Shown here piece after piece: positions 32,670-43,168 of a stretch of DNA of 64,000 nucleotides. Both the position numbers and the translations under genes were made by a program. The first letter of the stretch is position 1. The number at the start of each line of letters is the position of its first letter. Source of the stretch: Stereum hirsutum FP-91666 SS1 (Eukaryota; Basidiomycota; Agaricomycetes; Russulales; Stereaceae); contig NW_006763133.1 of NCBI RefSeq assembly GCF_000264905.1, positions 1,143,082-1,207,081 on the forward strand. The letters run 5' to 3'. A model generated the notes under the pieces. It searched no databases, was not told the origin of the DNA, and was given only the letters and a program-made list of their open reading frames with translations.

Positions 32670-34334
32670 ATGGCCGCCCTCTCCGCCGCCCCCACCGCCC
32701 CCTCCCCCTTCGCCTCCCTCCTCCGCCGCTCCCGCTTCACCTCCCACGACCCCCTAATCTCCCAAATCTACACCACCCACGGCGGCCACGCCTCCCGCGG
32801 CGACTGGGGTCTCAAACGACCCCTCGCGCTCCGCAAAGACGGGAAATACATAACGCTGCAATCGACGGACTCGAGACATCAGGTCACGGAATGGCAGGGT
32901 GCGAGACAGCCTTGGCATTGGATTAGGAGGTGGGAGGAGCTCGGGGCGGAGGCGGAGGTTAGTTCGAAGTGGGGGGAGGGCGGACAAGGTGGGGGAGGAG
33001 GGGATAAGGCTGAGCAGTTGGATTCGGAGTTTGGGAGGGGGGTGGAGGAGGGGGAAAGGGAGAGGGGGAAGAGGTGGTGGGAGATGGGAGATTTTGAGGA
33101 GGCGATGAGGGAGGTGTTGAAGGATGCGACGACGGAGGAGATTGAGATGTTTGGGTTGGGGAGGGAGGAGCTGGTGTCGCGGGAGGAGAAGAAGGAGGCT
33201 CAGGCTTTGGGTGAAGTCGACGATATTCCGCTGGAAGATGATGTGGAGGAAGATATAGACGCGGACGACGTCGACCCCGATTCGGGCGTACCCTACGCTC
33301 TCGAGGTGCAATCCCTCCGAGGCTACGTCTCCGTCCCGAACGTCATGTCCATGAACCCCAAAGCCTTCGACCGCTACATCTCCCGCCTCCGCACGCACCG
33401 CCCCGAATTCAAATCCTTCCTCGCCGCCGAAGCCGCTCTCACCGAACAGAAGCGCGCCGCACTCAAAGCTCAAGCCCCCTCCTCTTCCTCCTCTTCCAAC
33501 AAATACAATTACAGCATCAACAACAACCAAACCACCGTCGCCCGCGTCTCCCCCAACATATTCGAACAATCCACCATGTCCTCCGCCGACATGACACGCA
33601 AACGGTTCCTCATGCGTCTCGCCCAGACCGAATACCACTCCCCCTCTTCCCGGCAGATAGAACAGAAGAAACATCATAACGGCGGCCTGACGTACACGAA
33701 ACTAGGCCCGCTCACGCATTTCTTCCTTAACAAGCCGCAGCCGGGACGAAAGATCAGTATCGCCGGCACGGGGACGCAGGACCAGAACGGGATGAACGCG
33801 GTCGCGTTCGCGGGGATGTATTCGCATACGACGAATACGAGCTGGACGGATCATTCGCAGGCAAGTAATAATAATAATAATGCGATCCCGATGCGCGTGA
33901 CGAGCGCGACGTTGATCGACGCGCCGAGGGCGGTGAAGAGCGGGCCACCTAGGGGATTGCAGGAGGTGAATGTGGAGACGAAGTTGGTGGATGTATCGGA
34001 GCTTTTTAGGGAGAGGATCGTGGATTATAGGCCCGGGACGAGGGCGTATCTTGTGCAGCAGGCGATTCGGGCGGAGACGAGTACGGGGGGTGGGGCGGGG
34101 AAGAGGGGGGTTAGTGGGAGTGGGGCGGGAAGGACGTCGATGTTGACGGCGACGATGACGAGGGGGGCGGGGCACTCGTTGCCTGGGTTTAAAAGGGAGT
34201 CGAGCGATGGGGATAGGGTGAGGAAGACGTTGTTGCATTCGTTGGAGAATATATTGGATAAGCGGTCGGTGCAGAGGGAGGTGTTGAGTGAGATTGAGGA
34301 GGAGGAGAAAATGGGGGGTGGTTCCGAGGCGTAG
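32670..34334 (+). CDS. MRP51: Mitochondrial small-subunit ribosomal protein, MRP51-like
   Basis: 554 aa, single coding exon from ATG 32670 (the frame is open upstream to 32487, but a 3' splice site just before this ATG and good initiation context favour 32670). The N-terminal LLRRSRFTSHDPLI and especially SRGDWGLKRPLALRKDGKYI, followed by HQVTEWQGARQPWHWIRRWE, match the conserved start of the fungal Mrp51 family, a component of the mitochondrial 37S ribosomal subunit. A later conserved block is KRFLMRLAQTEYHS and LGPLTHFFLNKP. The middle is acidic and Gly/Glu-rich, and Asn and Ser repeats occur near residues 275-290. It is longer than the yeast protein (about 344 aa), mainly through low-complexity insertions. 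Family assignment rests on the N-terminal motif. Confidence 0.75.
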   Translation: MAALSAAPTAPSPFASLLRRSRFTSHDPLISQIYTTHGGHASRGDWGLKRPLALRKDGKYITLQSTDSRHQVTEWQGARQPWHWIRRWEELGAEAEVSSKWGEGGQGGGGGDKAEQLDSEFGRGVEEGERERGKRWWEMGDFEEAMREVLKDATTEEIEMFGLGREELVSREEKKEAQALGEVDDIPLEDDVEEDIDADDVDPDSGVPYALEVQSLRGYVSVPNVMSMNPKAFDRYISRLRTHRPEFKSFLAAEAALTEQKRAALKAQAPSSSSSSNKYNYSINNNQTTVARVSPNIFEQSTMSSADMTRKRFLMRLAQTEYHSPSSRQIEQKKHHNGGLTYTKLGPLTHFFLNKPQPGRKISIAGTGTQDQNGMNAVAFAGMYSHTTNTSWTDHSQASNNNNNAIPMRVTSATLIDAPRAVKSGPPRGLQEVNVETKLVDVSELFRERIVDYRPGTRAYLVQQAIRAETSTGGGAGKRGVSGSGAGRTSMLTATMTRGAGHSLPGFKRESSDGDRVRKTLLHSLENILDKRSVQREVLSEIEEEEKMGGGSEA

Positions 34335-34518
34335 TTTGAGCGTTCATACTCTATTAGATTTTGGGCCACACTTGCTTCCGAGCTACTCACACACACCACT
34401 GTTGCATATCTTAAAGATCCATATTACTGCTCATACAACGGCACATAAATTCGCGATGCTCGACAAACAAATCAAAAACCAAGAAATAGGCATTGGGTGT
34501 ATGTACCATGCAAGCATG

Positions 34519-34937
34519 CTATGATGGGTTCAACCCAACGATCGCCCGGATCGTTTTTTGGACGTCGTTCTCGTGCGCCGAGAGCAGCTTCTCTGCATGC
34601 ACGCGAGACGTCTCGAACTCATGTACCTGCGAAAAGTAACAACGGCATAAGCATCCTTTAACTCGGGGTCAAAAGTAAGAAGAGAGCCTACGATGAAATC
34701 AACATCCTCCTTCTTCGCCGCTGGGCCACTCTTGATCGCTTTCGGTGCGGTGCCCTTCAGGTTCGACCCGAACACGGAGCGGACGGCATCGTCCATCTTG
34801 GCTTTTGAGTAGGCGTAGCCATCCGCGAACTAGACAATACACGGTTCTGCACATTAATTACTATCCGGTACTGAGATGGTGGTACTTACGTTGATGATGA
34901 CCTCTGATTCGAGGTGTCCGTTTCGGGCGAGAGACAT
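34519..34937 (-). CDS. HYPK: HYPK-like NatA-associated UBA protein
   Basis: Three exons: 34937-34890, 34829-34692 and 34626-34519; only 97 aa. HYPK binds the NatA N-terminal acetyltransferase at the ribosome and tunes its activity. The middle INFADGYAYSKAKMDDAV resembles the HYPK regulatory helix. The C-terminal KKEDVDFIVHEFETSRVHAE followed by KLLSAHENDVQKTIRAIVGL matches its three-helix UBA-like domain (KKED, then xSRxxAExxLxxHxxDVxxAI pattern). The last intron (65 nt) interrupts this domain, so it is visible only after splicing. The gene is head-to-head with UPF1, 258 bp between start codons. Confidence 0.85.
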
Positions 34938-35118
34938 GGTGGTGGTGGTTTGAAAGCTTCACTGGCAGTCAAATGACGCTACTACGCCACACGAACTCAA
35001 GACAGCGATATTACGTAAGCGCTAAACAATGGCCTCACCAATCGTGCACCGCTCTGTTCTTGACTCTTTGCATCCTCGGCTCCGACAAGCCTCATCTTCA
35101 GCTTTCCTGCTCATCTAG

Positions 35119-35156
<38 letters not shown>

Positions 35157-35195
35157 AAAGCAAGAACAGAAAAGAAACTCGAGAGAAAATAAGGA
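34938..35195. promoter_or_regulatory. Bidirectional promoter of HYPK and UPF1
   Basis: 258 bp between the two start codons must carry control elements for both genes. It contains the (CAA)12 tract of the UPF1 leader and an upstream ATG at 34973 opening a 111-codon frame that overlaps the UPF1 start. No transcription factor site is recognised with confidence. Confidence 0.5.
35121..35156 (+). repeat. (CAA)12 trinucleotide repeat in the UPF1 leader
   Basis: Twelve perfect CAA units, 39 nt before the UPF1 ATG, followed by an A-rich stretch. The tract is free of G and should be unstructured in mRNA. Confidence 0.95.
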
Positions 35196-38100
35196 ATGGA
35201 TTCCTTCGACAACTTCCAATACGAATCCGCCTCGTCCTACGGAGGGATGGGCATAGTCGACGACACATCCTCCATCTACACCTCCAACACCCAACAATCC
35301 GTCTCTAACCTCGATGCGCACGATAACGACACGACGCTCGACCTCGAGGGGCTCTCCATCACGGACGATAGGTCCTCCGTCGCGGGCAATGGGAATGGGA
35401 ATGGGAATGGACATGTGCATGCGCATGCGCATAGTACGGGCGTGGCGACACTGGGGAGGATCGGCGCGGAGGAGGATTTCGATGCGGTTTTGGACGATTT
35501 GAAGGATGGAGGGCAGGTCGATTTGCCGCCGCATGCTTGCAGGTTCGTTCGTTCTTTTCTGTGCTCCTTCTGCAATCGTATTTTTCGTTGGGTCGGACGT
35601 GTTCTTTTGCTGTGTGGCGCCATCAATAGCGCCTTACGTTAAGGCATTCGTCACATCTGGGTGCCAGCTGCTGAGGTCGTTTTACCGCTCGTACGCTCGA
35701 GGAGTCGAGTCATCAATCGTCTTGTCTCCTCTGCTGTCCACACGACCGAATTTGTATTCTCTCTGCGCTGTCGGCGGTCGCGCGACCTCTGTGGCGCCAC
35801 CATCTATTGCTGACGCGTCTGGCATATTTGAGTGGCGGCCGAGTCTATCGTTCTCAAGTCTCGAGTCCACGACGCACTCAAAACATATATTTTGGGCCTT
35901 ACTAATACAACTCCATTCTTTTTGCTCTACCCAGCTACTGTGGCATCCACAATCCCGCCTCCGTGGTCAAATGCCTCGTGTGCTCCAAATGGTTCTGCAA
36001 CTCGCGCGGAAACACGTCCGCGTCACACATCGTGAACCATCTCGTCCGCGCGAAACATAAGGAGGTTATTCTCCATGCTGAGAGTCCGCTCGGAGAGACG
36101 ACGCCGGAGTGTTATAACTGTGGGAGCAAGAACGTGTTCATGCTCGGTTTCATCCCGGCCAAGAGCGACACCGTAGTCGTTTTACTCTGTCGGTACGTAC
36201 CTCATACCTTCCATCACGGTATGCCACGTCGATACTGATGTTGTAATTGAAATAGTCAACCCTGTGCGGCGATCTCGAAGGACATCTCCTGGAACGCCGC
36301 ACTCTGGGCGCCCCTCATCGACGACCGCTCCTTCCTCTCCTGGCTCGTCAAGCCCCCCTCCGAAACCGAACAACTCCGTTCTCGCCAGATCTCGTTCGCA
36401 CAGATCAACCGCCTCGAAGATCTCTGGCGGAACAACGCCTCGGCGACGCTCGAGGACCTCGAAAAGCCCGGCGTCGACGACGAGCCGCAGCCGATCCTGC
36501 TCCGGTACGAGGACGCGTATCAGTACCAGAACATCTTCGGGCCTTTGGTCAAGATCGAGGCGGACTACGATAAGAGGTTGAAGGAGAGCCAGACGCAGAC
36601 GGATATTAGTGTGAGGTGGGATTTGGGGTTGAATCAGAAGAGGGTGGCGTGGTTTGGGTTGCCGAAGTTGGAGAGTGGGGAGGTTAGGTTGGCGGTGGGG
36701 GATGAGCTGAGGTTGAGGTATGCGGGAGAGTTGCATAAGCCTTGGGAGGGCGTCGGGCATGTCATTAAGGTGCCAAATAGTGAGTCTTGCCTCGGTCGAT
36801 TTGTGCTGTGATTATTTTTGTTGATATCGTTGTTTGACGTAGATGTTTCGGACGAGATTGGACTGGAGTTGAGGAGGACGGAGGGTGTGCCGCATGAGCT
36901 CACGCATAACTTTGCGGCCGACTTTGTTTGGAAGTCGACGAGCTTCGATAGGATGCAGCTCGCGATGAAGACGTTCGCTGTGGACGAGAAGAGTGTCAGC
37001 GGCTATATCGTGAGTGGTTCCGGGTTTTCATCTCGGAGAGCATGGCTAACTAACATTATATACAGTATCACAAGCTCCTTGGCCACGAGCTAGAGCCCCA
37101 GATCCTACGCACCCAAATGCCCAAGCGCTTCTCCGCCCCCGGCCTTCCCGAGCTGAACCACTCGCAGATGTACGCCGTCAAGAGCATCCTCCAAAAGCCC
37201 ATCAGTCTCATCCAAGGACCGCCCGGTACCGGAAAGACCGTCACCTCCGCCTCGATCGTCTACCACCTCGCGAAGATGAACCCCGGCCAAGTCCTCGTCT
37301 GCGCGCCTTCCAACGTCGCCGTCGACCAACTGACCGAAAAGATCCACATCACCGGGCTCAAAGTCGTCCGTCTCACCGCCAAATCCCGCGAAGCCCTCGA
37401 CTCGTCCATCTCCTTCCTCACGCTGCACCAGCAGGTCGCGAACAACACGACCCACGTCGAGTTGCAGAAGCTGATACAGCTGAAGAACGAGCAGGGCGAG
37501 CTGAGCTCGAACGATGAGCGGAAGTATAAGACGTTGATTAGGCAGTGTGAGAAGGAGATATTGAGCGCGGCGGATGTGATTTGTTGTACGTGTGTGGGAG
37601 CGGGGGATCCGAGGTTGAGTAAGTTGAAGTTCAGGACGGTGTTGATCGATGAAGCGACGCAGGCGGCCGAGCCAGGTAAGATTCCGTGCCACCATATTCA
37701 TTATGAATATACACTAACGCGTATTTCACGCAACAGAGTGTATGATCCCTCTCATCTTGGGTTGCAAGCAGGTCGTCCTCGTCGGCGATCACCAGCAGCT
37801 CGGGCCCGTCATCATGAACAAGAAGGCCGCCCGAGCCGGGCTCACTCAGTCCCTCTTTGAACGTCTTGTCGTCCTCGGAAACAGGCCTATCCGACTCCAG
37901 GTCCAATACCGCATGCACCCGTGTCTGTCCGAGTTCCCGTCCAATATGTTCTATGAAGGAACGCTTCAGAACGGTGTCACCGCACCTGAACGGTTGAGGA
38001 AGAATGTGGACTTTCCGTGGCCGGTGCCTGATACGCCTATGTTCTTCTACCAGAACCTGGGACAGGAGGAAATCTCGAGCAGTGGAACTTCGTTCCTTAA

Positions 38101-39228
38101 TAGGTCGGTTTTGATTTTTTTCCGATTGGATTGGAAGACTGACGGAACATACCTCTGATTACAGGACTGAAGCGTCCAATGTCGAGAAGATCGTCACCAA
38201 GTTCTTCAAGTCGGGCGTCGTACCTGGACAAATCGGTGTCGTCACCCCGTACGAAGGGCAGCGGTCCTACATCGTCAACTACATGCAGTACAACGGCTCC
38301 TTGAAGAAAGACTTGTACAAGGAGATCGAAGTCGCGTCGGTCGACGCGTTCCAGGGTCGTGAGAAGGACTACATCATCCTCAGTTGTGTCAGGAGCAACG
38401 AGCACCAGGGCATCGGTTTCTTGAACGACCCTAGGCGTTTGAACGTCGCGTTGACTCGTGCGAAGTACGGCGTAGTCATACTCGGTAATCCCAAGGTTTT
38501 GAGCAAGGTAAAGACATATGATCTCCCTTCCGAACACAAATGCTGATCCTATAATCACACAGCACCCTCTTTGGCACTACCTCCTCACCCACTACAAGGA
38601 GAAGGGCTGTCTCGTCGAGGGTCCCCTCAACAACCTCCAACCCAGCATGATCCAATTCTCCAAGCCCCGTCGCACCCTGGTCAAATCCATGGACCAGTAC
38701 CGCCGTCACGACACTAGCGCGCGCGAATACCTCAACGGAGGCAACCCCAACGCGCCCATGTCCTCTGGATCCCCCAGCCGTTTCGACGCCTCGTTCTATC
38801 GCACGCACGACGCACTCAACTACATCCCTTCAGACCTTCGTTCCCAAGCGACATATTCCTCCGGCCTTCCCATCTTTGGTACCACAGGCCCCTTCAGCTC
38901 CAACATGTCCGTGCAATCTGGACGTGGAGGGCCAAGTGGTGCGAAGCGTAGCGCGTATGGCTCGTACGCCTCTTCCATCATCTCCCAGGACGGTCCGGTG
39001 GACAGCGGGAGCAGTGTCGTTCCCTCTGTTTCCGAGAGGGTGGCGTACTCACAGAGCGACAGGCTCAGAAGGAGAACCAGTTTCGGGAGCGTCGGCGGAC
39101 AGAGCGAAATGTCGAGCTTGATAAGCGGCGCCACGGGCTTCGACTACAAGAGCCAGGACGAAGCAGTAGACATGGACGACATGAAGAGTCAGTATGCTGG
39201 TACCCAGAGCGGCGTCACGGCGTTCTAA
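35196..39228 (+). CDS. UPF1: UPF1 RNA helicase (nonsense-mediated decay)
   Basis: Eight exons: 35196-35542, 35935-36192, 36256-36779, 36843-37009, 37066-37675, 37737-38103, 38165-38507 and 38563-39228; 1093 aa. UPF1 is the ATP-dependent 5'-3' RNA helicase that commits aberrant mRNAs to NMD and contacts UPF2 and release factors. The zinc-binding CH domain starts at about residue 113 (HACSYCGIHN across intron 1), then [26 protein letters not shown] and [10 protein letters not shown]. The SF1 helicase core has Walker A GPPGTGKT at about 482, Walker B-type [11 protein letters not shown] at about 628, [44 protein letters not shown] and [14 protein letters not shown] Ser/Gly/Gln-rich tail follows the core. 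Intron 1 is long (392 nt) with a GTTCGT donor; the others are 49-66 nt. Confidence 0.97.
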
Positions 39229-41554
39229 GCGCCCTTCGTTGCGGACGACTACCTAACAAGAAGGTCGCATATCCTGCTTCTGACCCTCCCTCCACTACTC
39301 TTCAGTGGGAGGCAATTGCGAGCCGCCTTGGGTTTGTCTTGCCGCTGCTTGGCCTCGCGGCTTGCGACCAAGCGTTGCTTTGAATCGGCCATGCCCCTTC
39401 AGTCGTCCTCACGGCAGCACGTTTCGGTGCTCTCGATACGATACGATACGATACGAACGTCCCCCGTCTCGGCCGCGATGTCGCATCGCACATCCTCTCT
39501 ACAACGCATAACCCCCATCTTCTCCATCAACCTCATCATCCTGATCCGTTCGTCCAACGTCCCGAAACTTGTCAAGTCGTGCTCCAGGGTCGAGTTACTC
39601 TTCCGCCAGCGATCGGATACCGTTGTCCCAGACATTCAGCATCACTCTGCAGTACCGATCGCAGTACATGATGAGAGCGTCTGTTCAAACTCCCTCTCGT
39701 CATCGGGGATGCGTGGTATACGGCACCTGATGAAACACTTTCCCTGTATGCTCCTGTTTCCTGATAGCCGTACATGTCTGTTGGTGTCGATGTCGATGTT
39801 GATGTTGATGTCGTGGGTGGTAGTGAATAAATATCTTGAACCGCTGTGCACCTTTATGTTCGACGCTATTCGACGAGCTCGAGTAAAAAAATGCGGTGAC
39901 ATGGCCAATGCCATGGCCAGTGTAATATCATTGGGTAAGTCGAACCGAAAACAAACAACACTGCTATTGTAAGGAGGGCAATAAGGAAGATGATGCGACA
40001 ATAAGTAGTCAGTCGAACCTGGCGGGACTAGCTCTCTGAGGAAGTAGCATCCTCAAACATCGATGAAGGCAGCGCTGTGACGACGATATCCCAACTTTTT
40101 TCTTCTAATAACACTCGACACCTAGTTGGTTTGCACCATGAAAGATGGAGACAACACCTTTCCTTGGCGCAGTCGAAAGACTGAACACCGTAGAAGACGA
40201 GGTGGTAAGGTACTAGAAAAAAAAAAAGCTGGAGATTTTCATCGAGATTGGAGCTCAGACTGCCGTCAATGTTTCATTGACAAGGAGTGGAAATATAGAG
40301 TATGCGGTAACACGACATTCAATTGATGGAGTGATGGGCCAGAGAAGGATCGTATTCATAGGGAATATGTGAAGTGAAAGAAGCTGTAATAAGTATTCAG
40401 TCGACCCTCGAAGGAGTAGGCAGCAGGCCAACTATGACTGCTAACTAGTTATTCAGTATGCAGATGGCGCTCGATGATACAACACATGTCCCATCTCTCT
40501 AAAGAAATAGCATCCTCAAACATCGACGAAGGCGGCGCTGTTACGACGATATCTTAACTTTTCTTTTTCTAACTATGCCCGACACCTAGTTGGGTTACAC
40601 CATGAAAGATGGTGGCAACACCTTCGCTTGGCGCAGTCCAAAGACCGGACACCGTAGAAGACGAGGTGGCGGCTAATAAGTTAGAAAAAAAAAGTTGGAG
40701 ATTATCATAGAGATCGGAGCACAGACTGCTGTCATTGATTCGGCGACAAGTAGTGGAAGTATACAGTAGGCAGCAACACGACTTTGAATTGATGGAGTGC
40801 TGGGCTAAAGATCATATTCGTAGGGAATATGCGAAGCGAACAAAGGGCTCGAGTCGGATAGGAGTGAGTCTGATCGTCATAGGGAAGAGCTTCCACTCGC
40901 GTTTGTATGCATCAAAGGCCGTAATATCCGTGTACAATGGACGAGACTGCCGTGATGGGGATCAAGGGGGATAAGTCGACCTTGACGGCGTGAGCGGAGT
41001 CTACTTCCGTTCTCCCTCCGACTCACGAACCCCGGAAGATGGTGGGCCACAGTGGCGTGTGTTCGATACATCGATGATGCACCTTCAATCTAACAGGAAG
41101 TGAGCAGTTTGATGTCCAAACTCGACGTAGTATCATTTTACTCCGAATCAGAAAGGAAAACTTTTTTCGCACCAGTACCGATAACGGTGCTAATGAGTGG
41201 CTCACGGCAACCTGGACCAGTGCACGCAGCTCATGCGTGACATTCGTCTCCAACAAACATAAAGGTAAACCGTGACCATTGTCAAACGAACTCGAACAAA
41301 AGCCCCTTCATTAGATATGAGGTATGCCTTTCGGACGCAACCAAGACGCGTTAAATAGATGCCGTACGGGGAGAGATTTCCAGACCTTCAACCGCCTCTT
41401 CACCCCAAACTACCATCGCCTCTGAGTCCCCTGCAATCGCTACTTCAACTCACACCTAATCTTATCCAGCAGCCCCTCACCATAGGTAAGGCGCACGCCC
41501 TAATGGTGTTGGTGCAAGGTTGTCTAACATCAGAGTGCTCCTGCTTGTAGCACC
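39229..41554. other. Intergenic region with a tandem duplication
   Basis: 2.3 kb between UPF1 and a small hypothetical gene. The first part contains simple repeats: four CGATA units near 39434-39456 and GTYGAT units near 39786-39815. 40.0-40.84 kb is an imperfect tandem duplication (listed separately). The last 70 bases contain a predicted 5' UTR intron of the next gene. No conserved gene was recognised. Confidence 0.5.
40000..40840. repeat. Imperfect tandem duplication, two units of about 380-450 bp
   Basis: Unit 1 (about 40000-40376) and unit 2 (about 40388-40840) match in order. Shared blocks include AATAAGTAKTCAGTCGA, TAGCATCCTCAAACATCGA, CGACACCTAGTTGG, CACCATGAAAGATGG, CACCGTAGAAGACGAGGTGG, an A-run, TGGAGATT, CACGAC with AATTGATGGAGTG, and TAGGGAATATG. 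Unit 2 carries about 75 extra bases near its start. Both units can be read as short basic peptides, but indels and substitutions do not respect codons. It may be a duplicated non-autonomous repeat; no terminal inverted repeats were found. Confidence 0.6.
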
Positions 41555-42049
41555 ATGTCCTCTCAACTCCAAGCCAGCGTCACGCCGTCGCAGACCCCGA
41601 CTTTGACGTCCACTTTCGACACCGAGGAGCTGAGGAGCACCAACAGCTCGGTACATTCAGACAGCCCCACCCCATACAACGAGCTCATGGCAGGAGATGT
41701 ATCTCCTCAAGTTTCACGTCTCTGTCGATGGTGCGGTATACTCCCGCCTCTCGAAGGTCTGAACATCCTCGGACTCCAGGACATGTTACCCTACCACCCA
41801 CCCCATGCTCCGACAAAGTTCGCTGTAGAGCCCATCAACTCATCCCAACACAGCGAATCCCACATCAATATCTTCGCTGGTGACCCTCCATTCAGATATG
41901 AACGGATGGAGACTCAAAGAGATTTGTTGTTGACGGAGAATGACACTGCGTTGAGAGACGAGGAGAGGATTGTCGGGCGCGAGCGGATGAGAAGACGGGG
42001 GGTAGGAGTGGGAGGGGACCGTCCTTTGCGTAGGGACGAGGACGTCTAG
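41555..42049 (+). CDS. Hypothetical 164-aa protein
   Basis: Single coding exon beginning caccATGtcc, good initiation context. A GTAAGG donor at 41486 and a cttgTAG acceptor ending at 41550 define a likely 65-nt intron in the 5' leader that ends four bases before the ATG, which argues for a real gene. The N-terminus is Ser/Thr/Gln-rich. The middle reads SRLCRWCGILPPLEGLNILG and contains a lone CRWC pair. The C-terminal 50 residues are Arg/Glu-rich and probably helical (RDEERIVGRERMRRRG). I recognise no family and assign no function. Confidence 0.45.
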   Translation: MSSQLQASVTPSQTPTLTSTFDTEELRSTNSSVHSDSPTPYNELMAGDVSPQVSRLCRWCGILPPLEGLNILGLQDMLPYHPPHAPTKFAVEPINSSQHSESHINIFAGDPPFRYERMETQRDLLLTENDTALRDEERIVGRERMRRRGVGVGGDRPLRRDEDV

Positions 42050-43168
42050 ACGACACGGGTCGCTGGTCTGGCCGGACGTACATTTATATACTGGTGCACG
42101 CACGCTATCTCGTACATCTTCTTCTCTGTTCCCACTCTTGTAGTCTTCATCGGGGTCATCGCGCATTGTACGATACTATGATGTACTGGTCGTCGCTTCG
42201 GTTCTCTTTGACATCTGATAGAAGCTGGCGATACGCACCTTTGTTCTCTTTTCCTTTATCCTCTGTTCCTTTGTAGCATTAGTATCACGTTTGGAACGTC
42301 CTCATCTCTTTGAAATACGACGCGTATTGGATCGCTCGAGCGCGTATCTTGCTCCTGATGGGCCCAGCCCCGCACGAAAAGTCAAATCAAGCGTCCATCC
42401 AGAGGAAACGTTGAGCGTCGAGTGCTAGGTCCTGCAAGATGAGACTAGCTGAAGTGGGAAGAAGGAAGGGGGAACGTGGAGGTTGATGCGAACTAGACAT
42501 CGATGCGCAAAGTGCCCCCGGGCCCCGCTTGCTTCCGAATACCTCCGGCGCCACCGCCACCTGGTGTAGCCTTAGCTTGAAGGAAGGTCAGCTTCAGAGA
42601 GCACACCGATGGTGAAGGAATTAGCACGGCGTCTTTTTGTGGGCCTGAAGAAGATACGGATTTTGGAAGCAAATATTGAAAGAATGGCTCAAGGGTGCGA
42701 GCTGTGTCCTTGTTTGGTCTTGTTATGATCAGAGGCCAGCGCGTACATCGGCCCGGTGTGCTCCGGTCTGTTGCGCGGCAACAAGGCGTCTCGAGACTGA
42801 GGACACCTGGAACAGAAAACTGGCACACTCCCCATCGTCAGCCACGAGTCAGTCACATCAGATTAATACAGAGTTGCAGCTAAGACAGAGCAAGAAGGTA
42901 TCCATTACAATTATACGCGTATACATAACCATAAAACAGGTATATGTGCACTATAGAGTGGTATGTAGTACGGCCAGACAAAGCATATTGTCTATCAACG
43001 ACGTCGCAGAGGTATACGAAGTAAAAGAAAATCAGCAGTACAGGACATAGTCGAACACCAAGCGCACACGGCCCACAAGCCTAGGAGCAGAAACAGTTAG
43101 AAAACAAGAGACATCACCGCCCCCAAAATGCGCAATCAGCACTCCCCTCTCAAACCGTAAGCACCAAG
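42050..43168. other. Intergenic region with one doubtful minus-strand frame
   Basis: 1.1 kb between a hypothetical gene (+) and the 3' end of the large membrane-protein gene (-). A minus-strand frame at 42493-42828 (111 codons, Gly-rich near its end: ATPGGGGAGGIRKQAGPG) has no recognised domain and could be a terminal exon of an unidentified small gene. I do not call it. Confidence 0.4.

Noticed and set aside
32754..34238. Antisense frames of 307 and 178 codons over the MRP51-like gene
   Set aside because: They mirror its biased codons; the sense strand carries the conserved family motif, and the antisense frames show no domain.
35506..36060. 184-codon plus-strand frame starting in UPF1 exon 1 and running through intron 1
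   Set aside because: It is in another register than UPF1 and overlaps the Cys/His domain exon, which is clearly coded in the UPF1 frame.
36182..38558. Several antisense frames of 150-200 codons inside UPF1 (36182-36760, 37105-37701, 38097-38558)
   Set aside because: Shadows of conserved helicase exons with GC-rich third positions; UPF1 motifs are unambiguous on the plus strand.
42493..42828. 111-codon minus-strand frame with a Gly-rich end
   Set aside because: No domain, no supporting upstream exon that I could join with confidence.
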